Part shown: piece by piece, positions 17,220 to 25,679 of the stretch | Layout of the letters: each line of letters starts with the position of its first letter | Position numbering within the stretch: the stretch's first letter is position 1 | Source of the DNA: Kutzneria sp. CA-103260 | Lineage (GTDB): Bacteria > Actinomycetota > Actinomycetes > Mycobacteriales > Pseudonocardiaceae | Length of the DNA: 64,000 bases | Assembly: GCF_018263855.1 (NCBI RefSeq) | Contig: NZ_CP073318.1 | Coordinates: forward strand, 1,426,001-1,490,000 | Reading direction: 5' to 3' | Notes under the pieces: model-generated | Told to the model about the DNA's origin: nothing | Database searches by the model: none | What the model saw: only the letters and a program-made list of their open reading frames with translations | Translations under genes and position numbers: made by a program

Positions 17220-18790
17220 CACGAAGGATTCTGCTGCTGCTGGCCGCCGCCGCGCTCGCGGTGCTGGTCGGGCCGGCGCCGGCGGCGATGGCCGGTGAGG
17301 TGCTGCAGGGCGAGGGCTCGTCGTGGAGCGCCAACGCGATGAACCAGTGGACGTCCGACGAGTCGGCCAAGGGCGTGGAGATCGCGTTCACCAGCTCGTC
17401 GTCGGGCGCCGGCCGACAGAAGTTCGGCCAGTACCAGCAGGACTTCGCCAACTCCGACATCCCGTTCCAGGGCGTGGACCCGCTCACCAAGCAGCCGGAC
17501 AACGCCAACGGCCGGGACTTCGCGTACATGCCGATCATCGCCGGCGGCACCTCGCTGATGTACCACCTGCAGCAGGGCAAGGACCTGATCCGCAACGTGC
17601 GGCTGAGCGGCCTGACCGTGGCCAAGATCTTCACCGGCAAGATCACCATGTGGAACGACCCGGCGATCACCGCCGACATGAACGGCCACGCGCTGCCGGC
17701 CAAGAAGATCCAGGTGGTTGTCGCGTCCGGCGGGTCGGGTACCACGTTCCAGTTCACCGACTGGATCAACCACCAGTTCCCGGACGTGTGGAAGGCCTAC
17801 GCCGGCCAGGCCGCCGCCACCTCGTACTACCCGGTGAACGCGCCGAATGTGACCGCGCAGGGCAACGACTCCACGATGTCCAGCACCATCGCCGCCGACA
17901 GCTACGACGGCGCGATCGGCTACGTGCAGTACTCCTACGCGCTCAACGCCAAGTTCCCGGTGGCGAAGATCCTCAACGCCGCCGGCTACTACGCCGCGCC
18001 GACGCCCTACAACGTGGCCGTCGCGCTCACCAAGGCCAAGCTGAACATGGACCAGTCCGACATCACCAAGTATCTCACCCAGGACCTGTCGGACGTCTTC
18101 ACCTTCGGCGACCCACGGGTGTACCCGATGTCCGCGTACTCGTACATGATCGTCCCGATCGGCCAGAACGACCGGCTGATCACAGCCGACAAGGCCAAGA
18201 CCTTCGCCGACTTCTCCTACTACTTCCTGTGCGAGGGCCAGCAGGAGGCGCCGGCGCTGGGCTACTCGCCGCTGCCGCTGAACCTGGTGCAGGCCGGTTT
18301 CGACCAGGTCAAGCGGTTCAGCCGGATCGACCCGAAGGACCTGCAGAACCGGGATCCGCGCAGCTGCGACAATCCCACGTTCGACCCGGGCAACCCGAGC
18401 GCCAACAAGCTGGCGGAGATCGATCCGGCGCCGCAGGCCTGCGACAAGCAGGGCGCCGGGCCGTGCGGCACGGACAACAACTCCGACCCGCTCAAGAACG
18501 GCTCGGGCGGCGGCACCGGCGGCACCGGATCCGGTGGCGCAGCGGCCACCTCGACGTCGGCACCGCCGTCCATCGACCCGGAGACCGGGCAGGCCATCGG
18601 CGATTCCGCAGGCGGTTCCGGCGGCGACTCCTCGGCCACGGCCAGCGAGCTGGCGGCCTTCCGTGCCCAGAGCATGACCACCGTGATGGGCGTGCTCGCG
18701 GCCGTCGAGGTCGTGCTCGTGCTCCTCGTGCCCGCGTTCGTCGCGCGGGCGATCAGCAAGCGCCGCAACAGAAACAACGGGGGTGGCTGA
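17216..18790 (+). CDS. Membrane-anchored PstS-like phosphate-binding protein
   Basis: A 524-aa protein with a signal peptide (residues 1-26) and a PstS-like solute-binding domain (about 27-430). Phosphate-contact segments include LQGEGSSWSANAMNQW, FTSSSSGAGRQ and VVASGGSGTTFQF. A Gly/Ser/Thr-rich linker (about 430-480) and one C-terminal helix (VMGVLAAVEVVLVLLVPAFV) with a basic tail follow. Ordinary PstS is a lipoprotein or soluble, so this is a surface-tethered variant. The start at 17216 overlaps pstA; the longer upstream frame is a shadow of pstA. Confidence 0.88.
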   Translation: MTRRILLLLAAAALAVLVGPAPAAMAGEVLQGEGSSWSANAMNQWTSDESAKGVEIAFTSSSSGAGRQKFGQYQQDFANSDIPFQGVDPLTKQPDNANGRDFAYMPIIAGGTSLMYHLQQGKDLIRNVRLSGLTVAKIFTGKITMWNDPAITADMNGHALPAKKIQVVVASGGSGTTFQFTDWINHQFPDVWKAYAGQAAATSYYPVNAPNVTAQGNDSTMSSTIAADSYDGAIGYVQYSYALNAKFPVAKILNAAGYYAAPTPYNVAVALTKAKLNMDQSDITKYLTQDLSDVFTFGDPRVYPMSAYSYMIVPIGQNDRLITADKAKTFADFSYYFLCEGQQEAPALGYSPLPLNLVQAGFDQVKRFSRIDPKDLQNRDPRSCDNPTFDPGNPSANKLAEIDPAPQACDKQGAGPCGTDNNSDPLKNGSGGGTGGTGSGGAAATSTSAPPSIDPETGQAIGDSAGGSGGDSSATASELAAFRAQSMTTVMGVLAAVEVVLVLLVPAFVARAISKRRNRNNGGG

Positions 18791-18791
18791 G

Positions 18792-21404
18792 ATGCGCCAG
18801 CGAATCGCCGCACTGCTGGGTGTGCTGGTCTGCCTGGCGCTGACCGTCGTCGGACCGGCCGCCGCGCCGGCGTCGGCCGACGCCACCGGCAGTGCCGTCA
18901 CGGTGACCAAGAAGATCACCGACGGCAAGGGCGTCAGCCACACTGTCACGGTCAGCGTGTCGCAGACGCAGAACCTGTTGGCCCGGCAGAACGTCCTGGT
19001 CAGCTGGAGCGGCGCGGCCCCGACGCACAACTACTCGGTGACCAGCGACCCCTCGCTGACCAACGCCGACGAGTACCCGATGGTGCTGATGCAGTGCTGG
19101 GGCCTGGACAAGCCGTCCGACCCGAGCAACCCGATGAGCGACGGCGCGATGGACCCCACGCACTGCGCGACCAGCATGGGGCTCAACTCGTTCGTGCCGG
19201 CGGTGGTCAAGGACACCAACGGCATCGCCAACCAGCCGGACAACAACTCGCACGTCTACAACCTCGGCCTGATCGCGCACCAGTTGCAGTTCCAGGCGGT
19301 CAACGGCACCTGGTACAACATGTACTACGGCTCGGCGGCCAGCCAGAACGACTCCATCCCGCCGGAGCTGCGGTCGGGTGGCTCGCTGGCGCTGACCGCC
19401 CGGGGCGAGTGGTCCGACGCCAGCGGCAGCCGGGCCGGGGTGCCGTTCGAGATGCGCAGCTCCGGCGAGTACCCGTTCCTCGGCTGCTCGGACACGCAGG
19501 CGTGCACGCTGGTCGCGGTGCCGATCATGGATCCGCAGTGCAACGCCACCGCGGCCGCCGCCTGCGCGGCGGGTCCGAAGACGCCGGTGGGGATCGGCGG
19601 TCAGCCGGTCGCCTCGGTCAGCCCGTACCTGCGGGCCAACGCCTGGTGGCTGACGACGAACTGGCGCAACCGCCTCTCTGTAGGGCTGACCTTCGCGCCG
19701 CAGCATCCGTGCGACGTGGTCGACCAACGCAAGCCGGTGACGATCAGCGGCTCCGAGCCCGCCGCCTACGCGTTGAGCTACTACTGGGCGCCGCACTTCT
19801 GCCTGGATCCCAAGAGCTTCCGGATGACCTACGTCGTGCAGCCCGAGCCGCTGGCCCGGTCGTCGCTGACCACCAACGGTCCCACCGGCTATGGCGCGAA
19901 CGCCATCCTGACCACGTTGCCGGCCACCGGATCCCCGCGGCCGGTGGTGCACGCGCCCGTGCTGGACGCGGGATTCGCCGTCACGTTCCTGATAGACGAC
20001 GGCAACGGCAGCCAGGTCACCCAGTTGAAGCTGACGCCGCTGATGCTGGCCAAGCTGATCACGCAGTCGTACGAGGCGGGCAGCGGTGAGGCCGCGCTCA
20101 AGGGCAATCCGTTCAGCCTGTTCCGTGATCCCGAGTTCCTGGCCGTGAACCCGGGCTTCACGCTGAACAAGGGGGCCGCGCCGATCGACTACAACATGAT
20201 CATGCCGCAGCCGACCCAGGCCGACGTGATCTGGGCGCTCACCAGCTATATCAACGCCGACCCCGAGGCGCGGGCGTGGTTGGACGGCGCGCCGGACCAC
20301 TACAGCGGCATGGTGGTCAACCCGGCCTTCCGCGGCTACCAGCTGCCGCAGCTGTTCGCCGAACTGCGGGACAACACCCCGGATCCGGCCGTTCGGACCG
20401 CCACTCCGCAGTCCGGCGACTACGCGTGCGTGCACTCGCTGAGCGCGCCGCCGCCGTACTTCAACCTGGTCAAGCAGAGCGTGGGCACGTTGCAGGACTC
20501 GATCAACGCGCTGCTCGCCCGGCAGAGCCCCGCGCCTCGCGCCTGCGACTCCGACCCGGCCAGCGCCACCGCAAACACGTTCGTCAAGCAGGCCGCGCAG
20601 GTGGTCGGCACCCGCAATCTGCTCGCGATCACCAGCGTGGCCCAGGCCGACACGTACGTGATGCCGATGGCCCAGCTCCAGGTGCACCAGGTGTCGGACA
20701 CCTCGCGGCTGTTCGCCGGGCCCAGCTCCGACTCGATGGCCGCCGCGCTGGGATACACCGTGCAGGACAAGGACACCGGCGTGCTGTCGCTGGACTTCCC
20801 GCACCTGTCCTCGAACTCCTATCCAGGCACGATGCCGGTCTACGCGGCGATCCCGACGTCCGGCCTGGACAAGGCGACCGCCCAGGCGTACGCGTCGTTC
20901 CTGACCTTCGCCGCCACCGACGGCCAGACGCCCGGCACCAACGTGGGCAACCTGCCGCCGGGCTACGCGCCGCTGCCCGACGTGCTGAGGCAGTACACGC
21001 TGGCCGCGGCGGCCGCCGTTGCCGCGCAGAACGGCCAAGTTCCCACGCCGCCGAACAACATCGCCGACCAGATCCGCAACCAGACCAGCCAGCAGGCCAC
21101 GGTCGGCAACGGCCTCGGCGGGCAGAACACCGTGCCGGCCGGCGGATCCACGCCGTCGACATCGGCCACGCCCGGCTCCGGGGACTCGCCGAAGAACACC
21201 CCAACCACGCTGGCCACCACGCGGGGCGTCGATTCCTGGCTCGCCGCCTGGGGATTGCCGATCCTGCTCGCCGTCGGCGTGCTGGCCGGGGTCGCGGTGC
21301 CGCTGGTGCGGCTGGCCGCGCAGCCGGGGCACCCGGTGCGGGTCGCGGTGGCCGGCGCGTTCAACCGGACGCTGGGCAAGATCCTCCCCCGACGGTCGAG
21401 CTGA
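18792..21404 (+). CDS. 870-aa anchored surface protein of the pst operon, function unknown
   Basis: A signal peptide (residues 1-28) leads a very large extracellular region of about 770 residues. A Ser/Thr-rich linker and a membrane helix (LPILLAVGVLAGVAVPLVRL) with a basic tail close the protein. No LPxTG or LAxTG sorting motif is visible. Segments such as KLTPLMLAKLITQSYEAGSG and MPQPTQADVIWALTSYINAD are reminiscent of PstS-like binding proteins, so a phosphate-related receptor is possible. The protein is cysteine-rich for this group. ATG 18792 has GGGGGTGG upstream and follows the PstS-like gene directly. Confidence 0.75.
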   Translation: MRQRIAALLGVLVCLALTVVGPAAAPASADATGSAVTVTKKITDGKGVSHTVTVSVSQTQNLLARQNVLVSWSGAAPTHNYSVTSDPSLTNADEYPMVLMQCWGLDKPSDPSNPMSDGAMDPTHCATSMGLNSFVPAVVKDTNGIANQPDNNSHVYNLGLIAHQLQFQAVNGTWYNMYYGSAASQNDSIPPELRSGGSLALTARGEWSDASGSRAGVPFEMRSSGEYPFLGCSDTQACTLVAVPIMDPQCNATAAAACAAGPKTPVGIGGQPVASVSPYLRANAWWLTTNWRNRLSVGLTFAPQHPCDVVDQRKPVTISGSEPAAYALSYYWAPHFCLDPKSFRMTYVVQPEPLARSSLTTNGPTGYGANAILTTLPATGSPRPVVHAPVLDAGFAVTFLIDDGNGSQVTQLKLTPLMLAKLITQSYEAGSGEAALKGNPFSLFRDPEFLAVNPGFTLNKGAAPIDYNMIMPQPTQADVIWALTSYINADPEARAWLDGAPDHYSGMVVNPAFRGYQLPQLFAELRDNTPDPAVRTATPQSGDYACVHSLSAPPPYFNLVKQSVGTLQDSINALLARQSPAPRACDSDPASATANTFVKQAAQVVGTRNLLAITSVAQADTYVMPMAQLQVHQVSDTSRLFAGPSSDSMAAALGYTVQDKDTGVLSLDFPHLSSNSYPGTMPVYAAIPTSGLDKATAQAYASFLTFAATDGQTPGTNVGNLPPGYAPLPDVLRQYTLAAAAAVAAQNGQVPTPPNNIADQIRNQTSQQATVGNGLGGQNTVPAGGSTPSTSATPGSGDSPKNTPTTLATTRGVDSWLAAWGLPILLAVGVLAGVAVPLVRLAAQPGHPVRVAVAGAFNRTLGKILPRRSS

Positions 21405-21414
21405 CGGAGCACCG

Positions 21415-22371
21415 GTGACCACGACGGATCCGGACACGACAACACAACTGGATACGGCGCCGTTGGTCCAGGCGGAGCCGGCCACCGAGGAGATCGGGGC
21501 CGGCGCGCCCCCGCCGGCTGCGACCCGTCCGCCACGGCCACCGATGCCGTTCGAGGCCAAGCTGCTCAGCCAGATCCTGGGCATGCTGGCCGTCGGCCTG
21601 CTCGGCCTGGCCGGTTATCTGCTGGTGCTCAGCCCGATCGAGCAGAGTAACGACCAGGACCGGCTGTACGCCCAGCTGCGGGAGGAACTGGCCGCGGCCA
21701 CCGCGCCCACCGGCGGCGTGATCAACGCCGGCAGTCCGGTGGCGCTGCTGACGATTCCCGGTTTGTCCTTCAACCAGGTGGTCGTCGAGGGCACCGCGCC
21801 CGGCGATCTGCGCAAGGGGCCCGGCCACCGGCGGGACACGCCGCTGCCCGGCCAAGCCGGAGTGTCCCTTGTGTACGGTCGGTCCGCGACGTTCGGCGCG
21901 CCGTTCGCCCAGATCGACCGCTTGCAGCCGGGGGACCGGATCACCGCGTCCACCGGTCAGGGCGAGTTCACCTATCGGGTGCTGGGCGTCCGACGCGTCG
22001 GCGATCCGCTGCCGCCGCAGCTGGCCAAGGGCTCCGGCCGGCTCACCCTGGAGACCTCGGCCGGCGCGGATCCGTTGCAGCATGGTGAAACCCTGTTCGT
22101 GGACGCCGACCTGGTCTCCACCGCCGCGCCAACGCCCGGCGGGCGGCCGGGGGTGATCCCGCCGGAGGAGAGCGCGATGGCCTCCGACGCCAACGCCTCG
22201 ATCCCGTTGGTGCTGGGACTCCAGGCGCTGGGCGTGCTGCTCGGTCTGCTGGTCTGGGCCCGGCATCGTTGGGGCAGAAGGGAAGCGACTCTGCTCGGAA
22301 TTCCCTTGATTGTCGCGGTGGTGTGGAACCTCTACGGCTCGGTGGCCGAACTGCTGCCGAACATGCTGTGA
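21415..22371 (+). CDS. Sortase-fold (class E-like) membrane protein lacking catalytic residues
   Basis: A 318-aa protein. A Pro/Thr-rich cytoplasmic tail (1-45) precedes a membrane helix (about 51-73), a sortase-like barrel (about 105-245) and two C-terminal helices (about 268-315). The scaffold is class E: KGPGHRRDTPLPG, FGAPFAQIDRLQPGD and GRLTLET. The usual catalytic His in the AGHR motif is Arg156 (YGRS), the catalytic Cys in the TLxTC motif is Ser215 (LETSAG), and the usual Arg position holds Thr226. It is thus very unlikely to be a transpeptidase. GTG start 10 bp after the surface-protein stop, with GGAG upstream. Confidence 0.8.
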   Translation: MTTTDPDTTTQLDTAPLVQAEPATEEIGAGAPPPAATRPPRPPMPFEAKLLSQILGMLAVGLLGLAGYLLVLSPIEQSNDQDRLYAQLREELAAATAPTGGVINAGSPVALLTIPGLSFNQVVVEGTAPGDLRKGPGHRRDTPLPGQAGVSLVYGRSATFGAPFAQIDRLQPGDRITASTGQGEFTYRVLGVRRVGDPLPPQLAKGSGRLTLETSAGADPLQHGETLFVDADLVSTAAPTPGGRPGVIPPEESAMASDANASIPLVLGLQALGVLLGLLVWARHRWGRREATLLGIPLIVAVVWNLYGSVAELLPNML

Positions 22372-22394
22372 CCGACGTGTGGCGAACAGCGCGC

Positions 22395-22416
22395 GTTTGC
22401 CTGTTCTTCGCCTGAG
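22395..22416 (+). promoter_or_regulatory. Weak PHO-box-like direct repeat
   Basis: GTTTGCCTGTT and CTTCGCCTGAG are adjacent 11-mers sharing seven positions, 57 bp before the esterase-like gene. The match to GTTCACC is poor, so this is only suggestive. Confidence 0.25.
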
Positions 22417-22472
22417 GGGACTTTCCTTCTCCCGGGGCCGGAAGGCTCCCGGACGACAAGGAGAAACCCCTG

Positions 22473-23537
22473 ATGTTCAAACGACTTGTCCCCGCACTCG
22501 CCGTCGCCGCGGTGGCCGTGCCGGCCGCGCTGGCAGGGCCGGCCCAGGCCGCCCCGGCCGACGGGCTCAGCTTCCACGTCCTCGGCGAGGTGGGGATTCC
22601 CGGCCTCACCGTGAACGGCGCGACCTTCGGCGGACTGTCCGGTGTGGACTTCGACGCCGCGTCCAACACCTGGCGCGCCATCAGCGACGACAGATCCGAC
22701 CACGGCCCGGCCCGGTTCTACTCGCTGAGCCTGGGCGTGACCCAGTCGGCGATGACCGCCTCGGTGCAGTCCGGCATGGTTCCCCTGCTCCGCAAGGACG
22801 GCACCCCCTACCCGCCGTCCGCGACCGCCGGCCCGGACACCGTGCAGCCGCAGGCCATCCGCTACGACCCCACCACCAAGAACGTGTTCTGGGCCGAGGC
22901 CGGCGAGAACACCTCGACGCTGACCGTGGACCCATCGCTGCGGGAAGCCAGCGCCACCGGGCAGTTCGTGGCCCAGTTGCCGGCGTCCAACCGGCTCAAG
23001 TCCACCGTGACCGGCGGCATCCAGCCGGGCAAGGGCCTGTCCGGCCTGACCTTCTCCACCAACAACGCGCTCGCGGTGTCCACCGTGGCCGCCCCGCTGC
23101 TCCAGGACGGCACCGGCGTCACCCGCATCACCGGTCAGAGCCGGGCGCTGAACTGGAACATCGTCTGGCAGTACACCTACCAGCTCGACGCGCTCACCGG
23201 TGACCAGGTCGTGGACATCCTGGCCGTCGACACCACGCACTACCTGGTGCTGGAGCGGGCCGACAACAACAACGTCCGCCTCTACGAGATCGACGTGACC
23301 GGGGCGACCAACGTCGCCGGCGTGTCCGCGCTGGCCGGGGCCACCTTCACGCCGGTGAGCAAGAAGCTGGTGCTGGACTTCGCCTCGCTCGGCCTCTGCG
23401 AGCCCGCGGCGTTCTCCGGCCTGACCTGGGGCCCGGTCCTGCCGAACGGCCAGCGCACGCTGGTGTTCGTCTCCGACAACGGTTTTGACCGGCGCATCAA
23501 CACCGAGATCCTGGCGCTGGCCGTCAGCGGCTCCTGA
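22473..23537 (+). CDS. Secreted esterase-like/phytase-like protein
   Basis: A 354-aa secreted protein with a signal peptide (1-27) and a six-bladed-propeller-like body of the esterase-like phytase family. Recognisable pieces are FGGLSGVDFDAASNTWRAIS, QAIRYDPTTKNVFWAEAGEN and LTWGPVLPNGQRTLVFVSDN. The neighbourhood supports release of phosphate from organic phosphates outside the cell, but activity is not proven by motifs. AAGGAG upstream. Confidence 0.82.
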   Translation: MFKRLVPALAVAAVAVPAALAGPAQAAPADGLSFHVLGEVGIPGLTVNGATFGGLSGVDFDAASNTWRAISDDRSDHGPARFYSLSLGVTQSAMTASVQSGMVPLLRKDGTPYPPSATAGPDTVQPQAIRYDPTTKNVFWAEAGENTSTLTVDPSLREASATGQFVAQLPASNRLKSTVTGGIQPGKGLSGLTFSTNNALAVSTVAAPLLQDGTGVTRITGQSRALNWNIVWQYTYQLDALTGDQVVDILAVDTTHYLVLERADNNNVRLYEIDVTGATNVAGVSALAGATFTPVSKKLVLDFASLGLCEPAAFSGLTWGPVLPNGQRTLVFVSDNGFDRRINTEILALAVSGS

Positions 23538-23544
23538 AAACACC

Positions 23545-23575
23545 GGTGCCCCGGGACTTTTCGTCCCGGGGCACC
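23545..23575. terminator. Strong bidirectional terminator
   Basis: GGTGCCCCGGGAC and GTCCCGGGGCACC form a perfect 13-bp stem with a TTTTC loop, between the convergent phytase-like gene and pstS. Confidence 0.85.
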
Positions 23576-23593
23576 GTCGTGCGTCGCGGAAGG

Positions 23594-24580
23594 TCAGCCC
23601 TGGAAGGACTCGGCCACGCCGCAGTTGCTGATCGTGGTGAAGCCGTTGTTGGTGATCGTGCCGGCCGCCGCCGAGCTGCAGATCCAGCCGGTGCTGCTGA
23701 TGCCGCCGTCGCCGAGCAGGTTCTGCATGGTGGCGTCAACGGTGCCCGTGGTCGGGTCGGCCTTGACCACGTTGTAGACCTCGCGGGTGGCGTCGAAGCC
23801 CGTGGTGTTCAGCGCGATCTGGCCGGCCGGCACCTTGGACTTGAAGCGGGCCACCGAGAACGGCGCGATGGCGTCGCTGTTGTTGGCGATCGGGGCCGGG
23901 TCGTGCTCCTCGGCCTGGGTGATGCAGCCGTTGTTGACGCCGGCCTGGATGGTGGCGTCGGAGACGTTGATGGCGCCCTCGAAGAAGCTGCGGGTGCCCG
24001 AGCCGGCCTGCGGGATGATGGCCTGGATGGCGTCGGTGCTGGCGCCCGGCACCAGGTCGCTCCACTTGACCGCGGAGCCGGTGTTGCCGCAGGAGTAGAT
24101 CGTGTTCAGCTGCGCGGCGGTCAGGCCGTCGACACCGTGGGTGGCGGTGGCGGCGGACAGGGCGTAGCGCACCTCGTCCTGGGCGAAGGGCAGGAAGATC
24201 AGGCCCTGGTCGCCGTCACGCGGGCCGCGCGAGGAGCGGGCGACGTCCACGCTGCTGTTCTGCAGCAGGGCGGTGATGCCCTCGCTGGAGCCGTTCGGGC
24301 GGGTGAGGCTGACGCCCGGCTTCACGGTGATCGATTCGTGCGCCGCGCCGGTGCTCGGGTTCACCGCGTCCCACGAGTCGAACAGTCTGCCCGGGTTCGT
24401 GGCGTTGTAGGCGGTGGCCAGGTCGTCGTCGACGAACTGGATGGTGTCCGAACCGACGGCGGTGATGTCGGTGGCGGCGACGGCCTGCTGCGGGTCGGCG
24501 AAGGCCGGCGCGGCCAGTGTGGCGACGAGCGCGGTGACGCCGGCGGCCAGCACGGCACCCTTGGCGAAGGTGGAACGCAT
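23594..24580 (-). CDS. Secreted PstS-like phosphate-binding protein
   Basis: A 328-aa extracellular binding protein of the phosphate importer. A signal peptide (1-28, ending APAFA) is followed by a binding domain with ITAVGSDTIQFV, RPNGSSEGITAL, VARSSRGPRD and IPQAGSGTRSFF. There is no lipobox. The start at 24580 is chosen because AAGGAG lies eight bases upstream and the signal peptide begins there; the frame extends further upstream without support. Divergent from pstB. Confidence 0.88.
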   Translation of the reverse strand: MRSTFAKGAVLAAGVTALVATLAAPAFADPQQAVAATDITAVGSDTIQFVDDDLATAYNATNPGRLFDSWDAVNPSTGAAHESITVKPGVSLTRPNGSSEGITALLQNSSVDVARSSRGPRDGDQGLIFLPFAQDEVRYALSAATATHGVDGLTAAQLNTIYSCGNTGSAVKWSDLVPGASTDAIQAIIPQAGSGTRSFFEGAINVSDATIQAGVNNGCITQAEEHDPAPIANNSDAIAPFSVARFKSKVPAGQIALNTTGFDATREVYNVVKADPTTGTVDATMQNLLGDGGISSTGWICSSAAAGTITNNGFTTISNCGVAESFQG

Positions 24581-24750
24581 GGATAGAACTCCTTGTTCTC
24601 CAACGTTTTCCTGCCCCTGGCGAGGCGATGACAACGTTGCCTGGCGTGCCGCTCGGTTACCAGGACGTGACGCTGAAGGTTGGGCTTTCGCCCCCTTCCC
24701 ACCGGGTTAACCAGCAACCAACAGCGCGCCGCCCGCGTTGGACATGTCCG

Positions 24751-24767
24751 GTGAACCCGTCGTTCAC
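24751..24767. promoter_or_regulatory. Inverted repeat between divergent pstS-like gene and pstB
   Basis: GTGAAC and GTTCAC arms with a 5-bp spacer. GTTCAC is the PHO-box core, but here it is inverted rather than direct, so the regulator is uncertain. Confidence 0.35.
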
Positions 24768-24800
24768 GCGCCGGTGCCCCGCCGCGACTAGGGTTTGGTC

Positions 24801-25679
24801 GTGCTACCGCAGGAGACCGAGCTCGAGCGCACCCGGCTGGACCTCAATCCCACCGCCCGCGTGGAGGACGAGCAGCCGCCGACCCCCAGCCCCGGCCCGG
24901 TCACCGGCGCCACCCTGGACGCCGTCGGCGTGTCGGCCTGGTTCGGCCGGCGCAAGGTGCTGCAACGGGTTTCGCTGACCATGAACGCCGGCGAGGTGAC
25001 CGCCCTGATCGGGCCGTCCGGCTGCGGCAAGTCGACCTTCCTGCGCATCCTCAACCGTATGCACGAGCTGGTGCCCGGCGCCTCGTTGGCCGGCGAGGTC
25101 CGCCTGGACGGCAACGACATCTACGAGCCGGGCCGGCGGATCACCGAGACCCGGCGGCAGATCGGCATGGTCTTCCAGAAGCCCAACCCGTTTCCCGCGA
25201 TGTCCATCGCCGACAACGTGACCGCCGGCCTGAAGCTGATCGGCGTGCGCGCTTCCCGTGCCGACAAACGGGATCTGGTCGAGGAATGCCTGACCCGGGC
25301 CGGCCTGTGGGCCGAGGTCCGGGACCGGCTCGGCCAGCCCGGCGGCGCCCTGTCCGGCGGTCAGCAGCAGCGGCTGTGCATCGCCCGAACCCTGGCCGTG
25401 CGGCCCGAAGTGCTGCTCATGGACGAGCCCTGCTCCGCCCTCGACCCCACCTCCACCCGACGGGTCGAGGAGACCATCGAAGAGCTCCGCACCGAGGTCA
25501 CCATCGTCATCGTCACCCACAACATGCAGCAGGCACAACGGGTTTCCCAGCACTGCGCCTTCTTCCTGGCCGAGAACGGCGAACCGGGCCACATCGTCGA
25601 GTCCGGCCCCACCGACGCGATGTTCGACGCCCCCGTCGACCCCCGCACCGCCGACTACGTCCACGGCCGCTTCGGCTAG
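24801..25679 (+). CDS. pstB: Phosphate ABC transporter ATPase PstB
   Basis: ATPase of the Pst importer, 292 aa. Walker A GPSGCGKST, the PstB-type QKPNPFPAMSI Q-loop, LSGGQQQRLCIARTLA and Walker B LLMDEPCSALDPTST are all present, with VTHNMQQAQRV. GTG 24801 is preceded by TAGGGT and six bases, so a leaderless transcript is likely. pstB is separated from pstCA by about 7.5 kb. The stop overlaps that of the convergent hydrolase gene. Confidence 0.95.
   Translation: MLPQETELERTRLDLNPTARVEDEQPPTPSPGPVTGATLDAVGVSAWFGRRKVLQRVSLTMNAGEVTALIGPSGCGKSTFLRILNRMHELVPGASLAGEVRLDGNDIYEPGRRITETRRQIGMVFQKPNPFPAMSIADNVTAGLKLIGVRASRADKRDLVEECLTRAGLWAEVRDRLGQPGGALSGGQQQRLCIARTLAVRPEVLLMDEPCSALDPTSTRRVEETIEELRTEVTIVIVTHNMQQAQRVSQHCAFFLAENGEPGHIVESGPTDAMFDAPVDPRTADYVHGRFG

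Noticed and set aside
18753..21584. Minus-strand open frame of 943 codons over the surface-protein gene
   Set aside because: It is an antisense shadow of a high-GC gene; composition is Arg/Gly/Val-biased and lacks any start signal.
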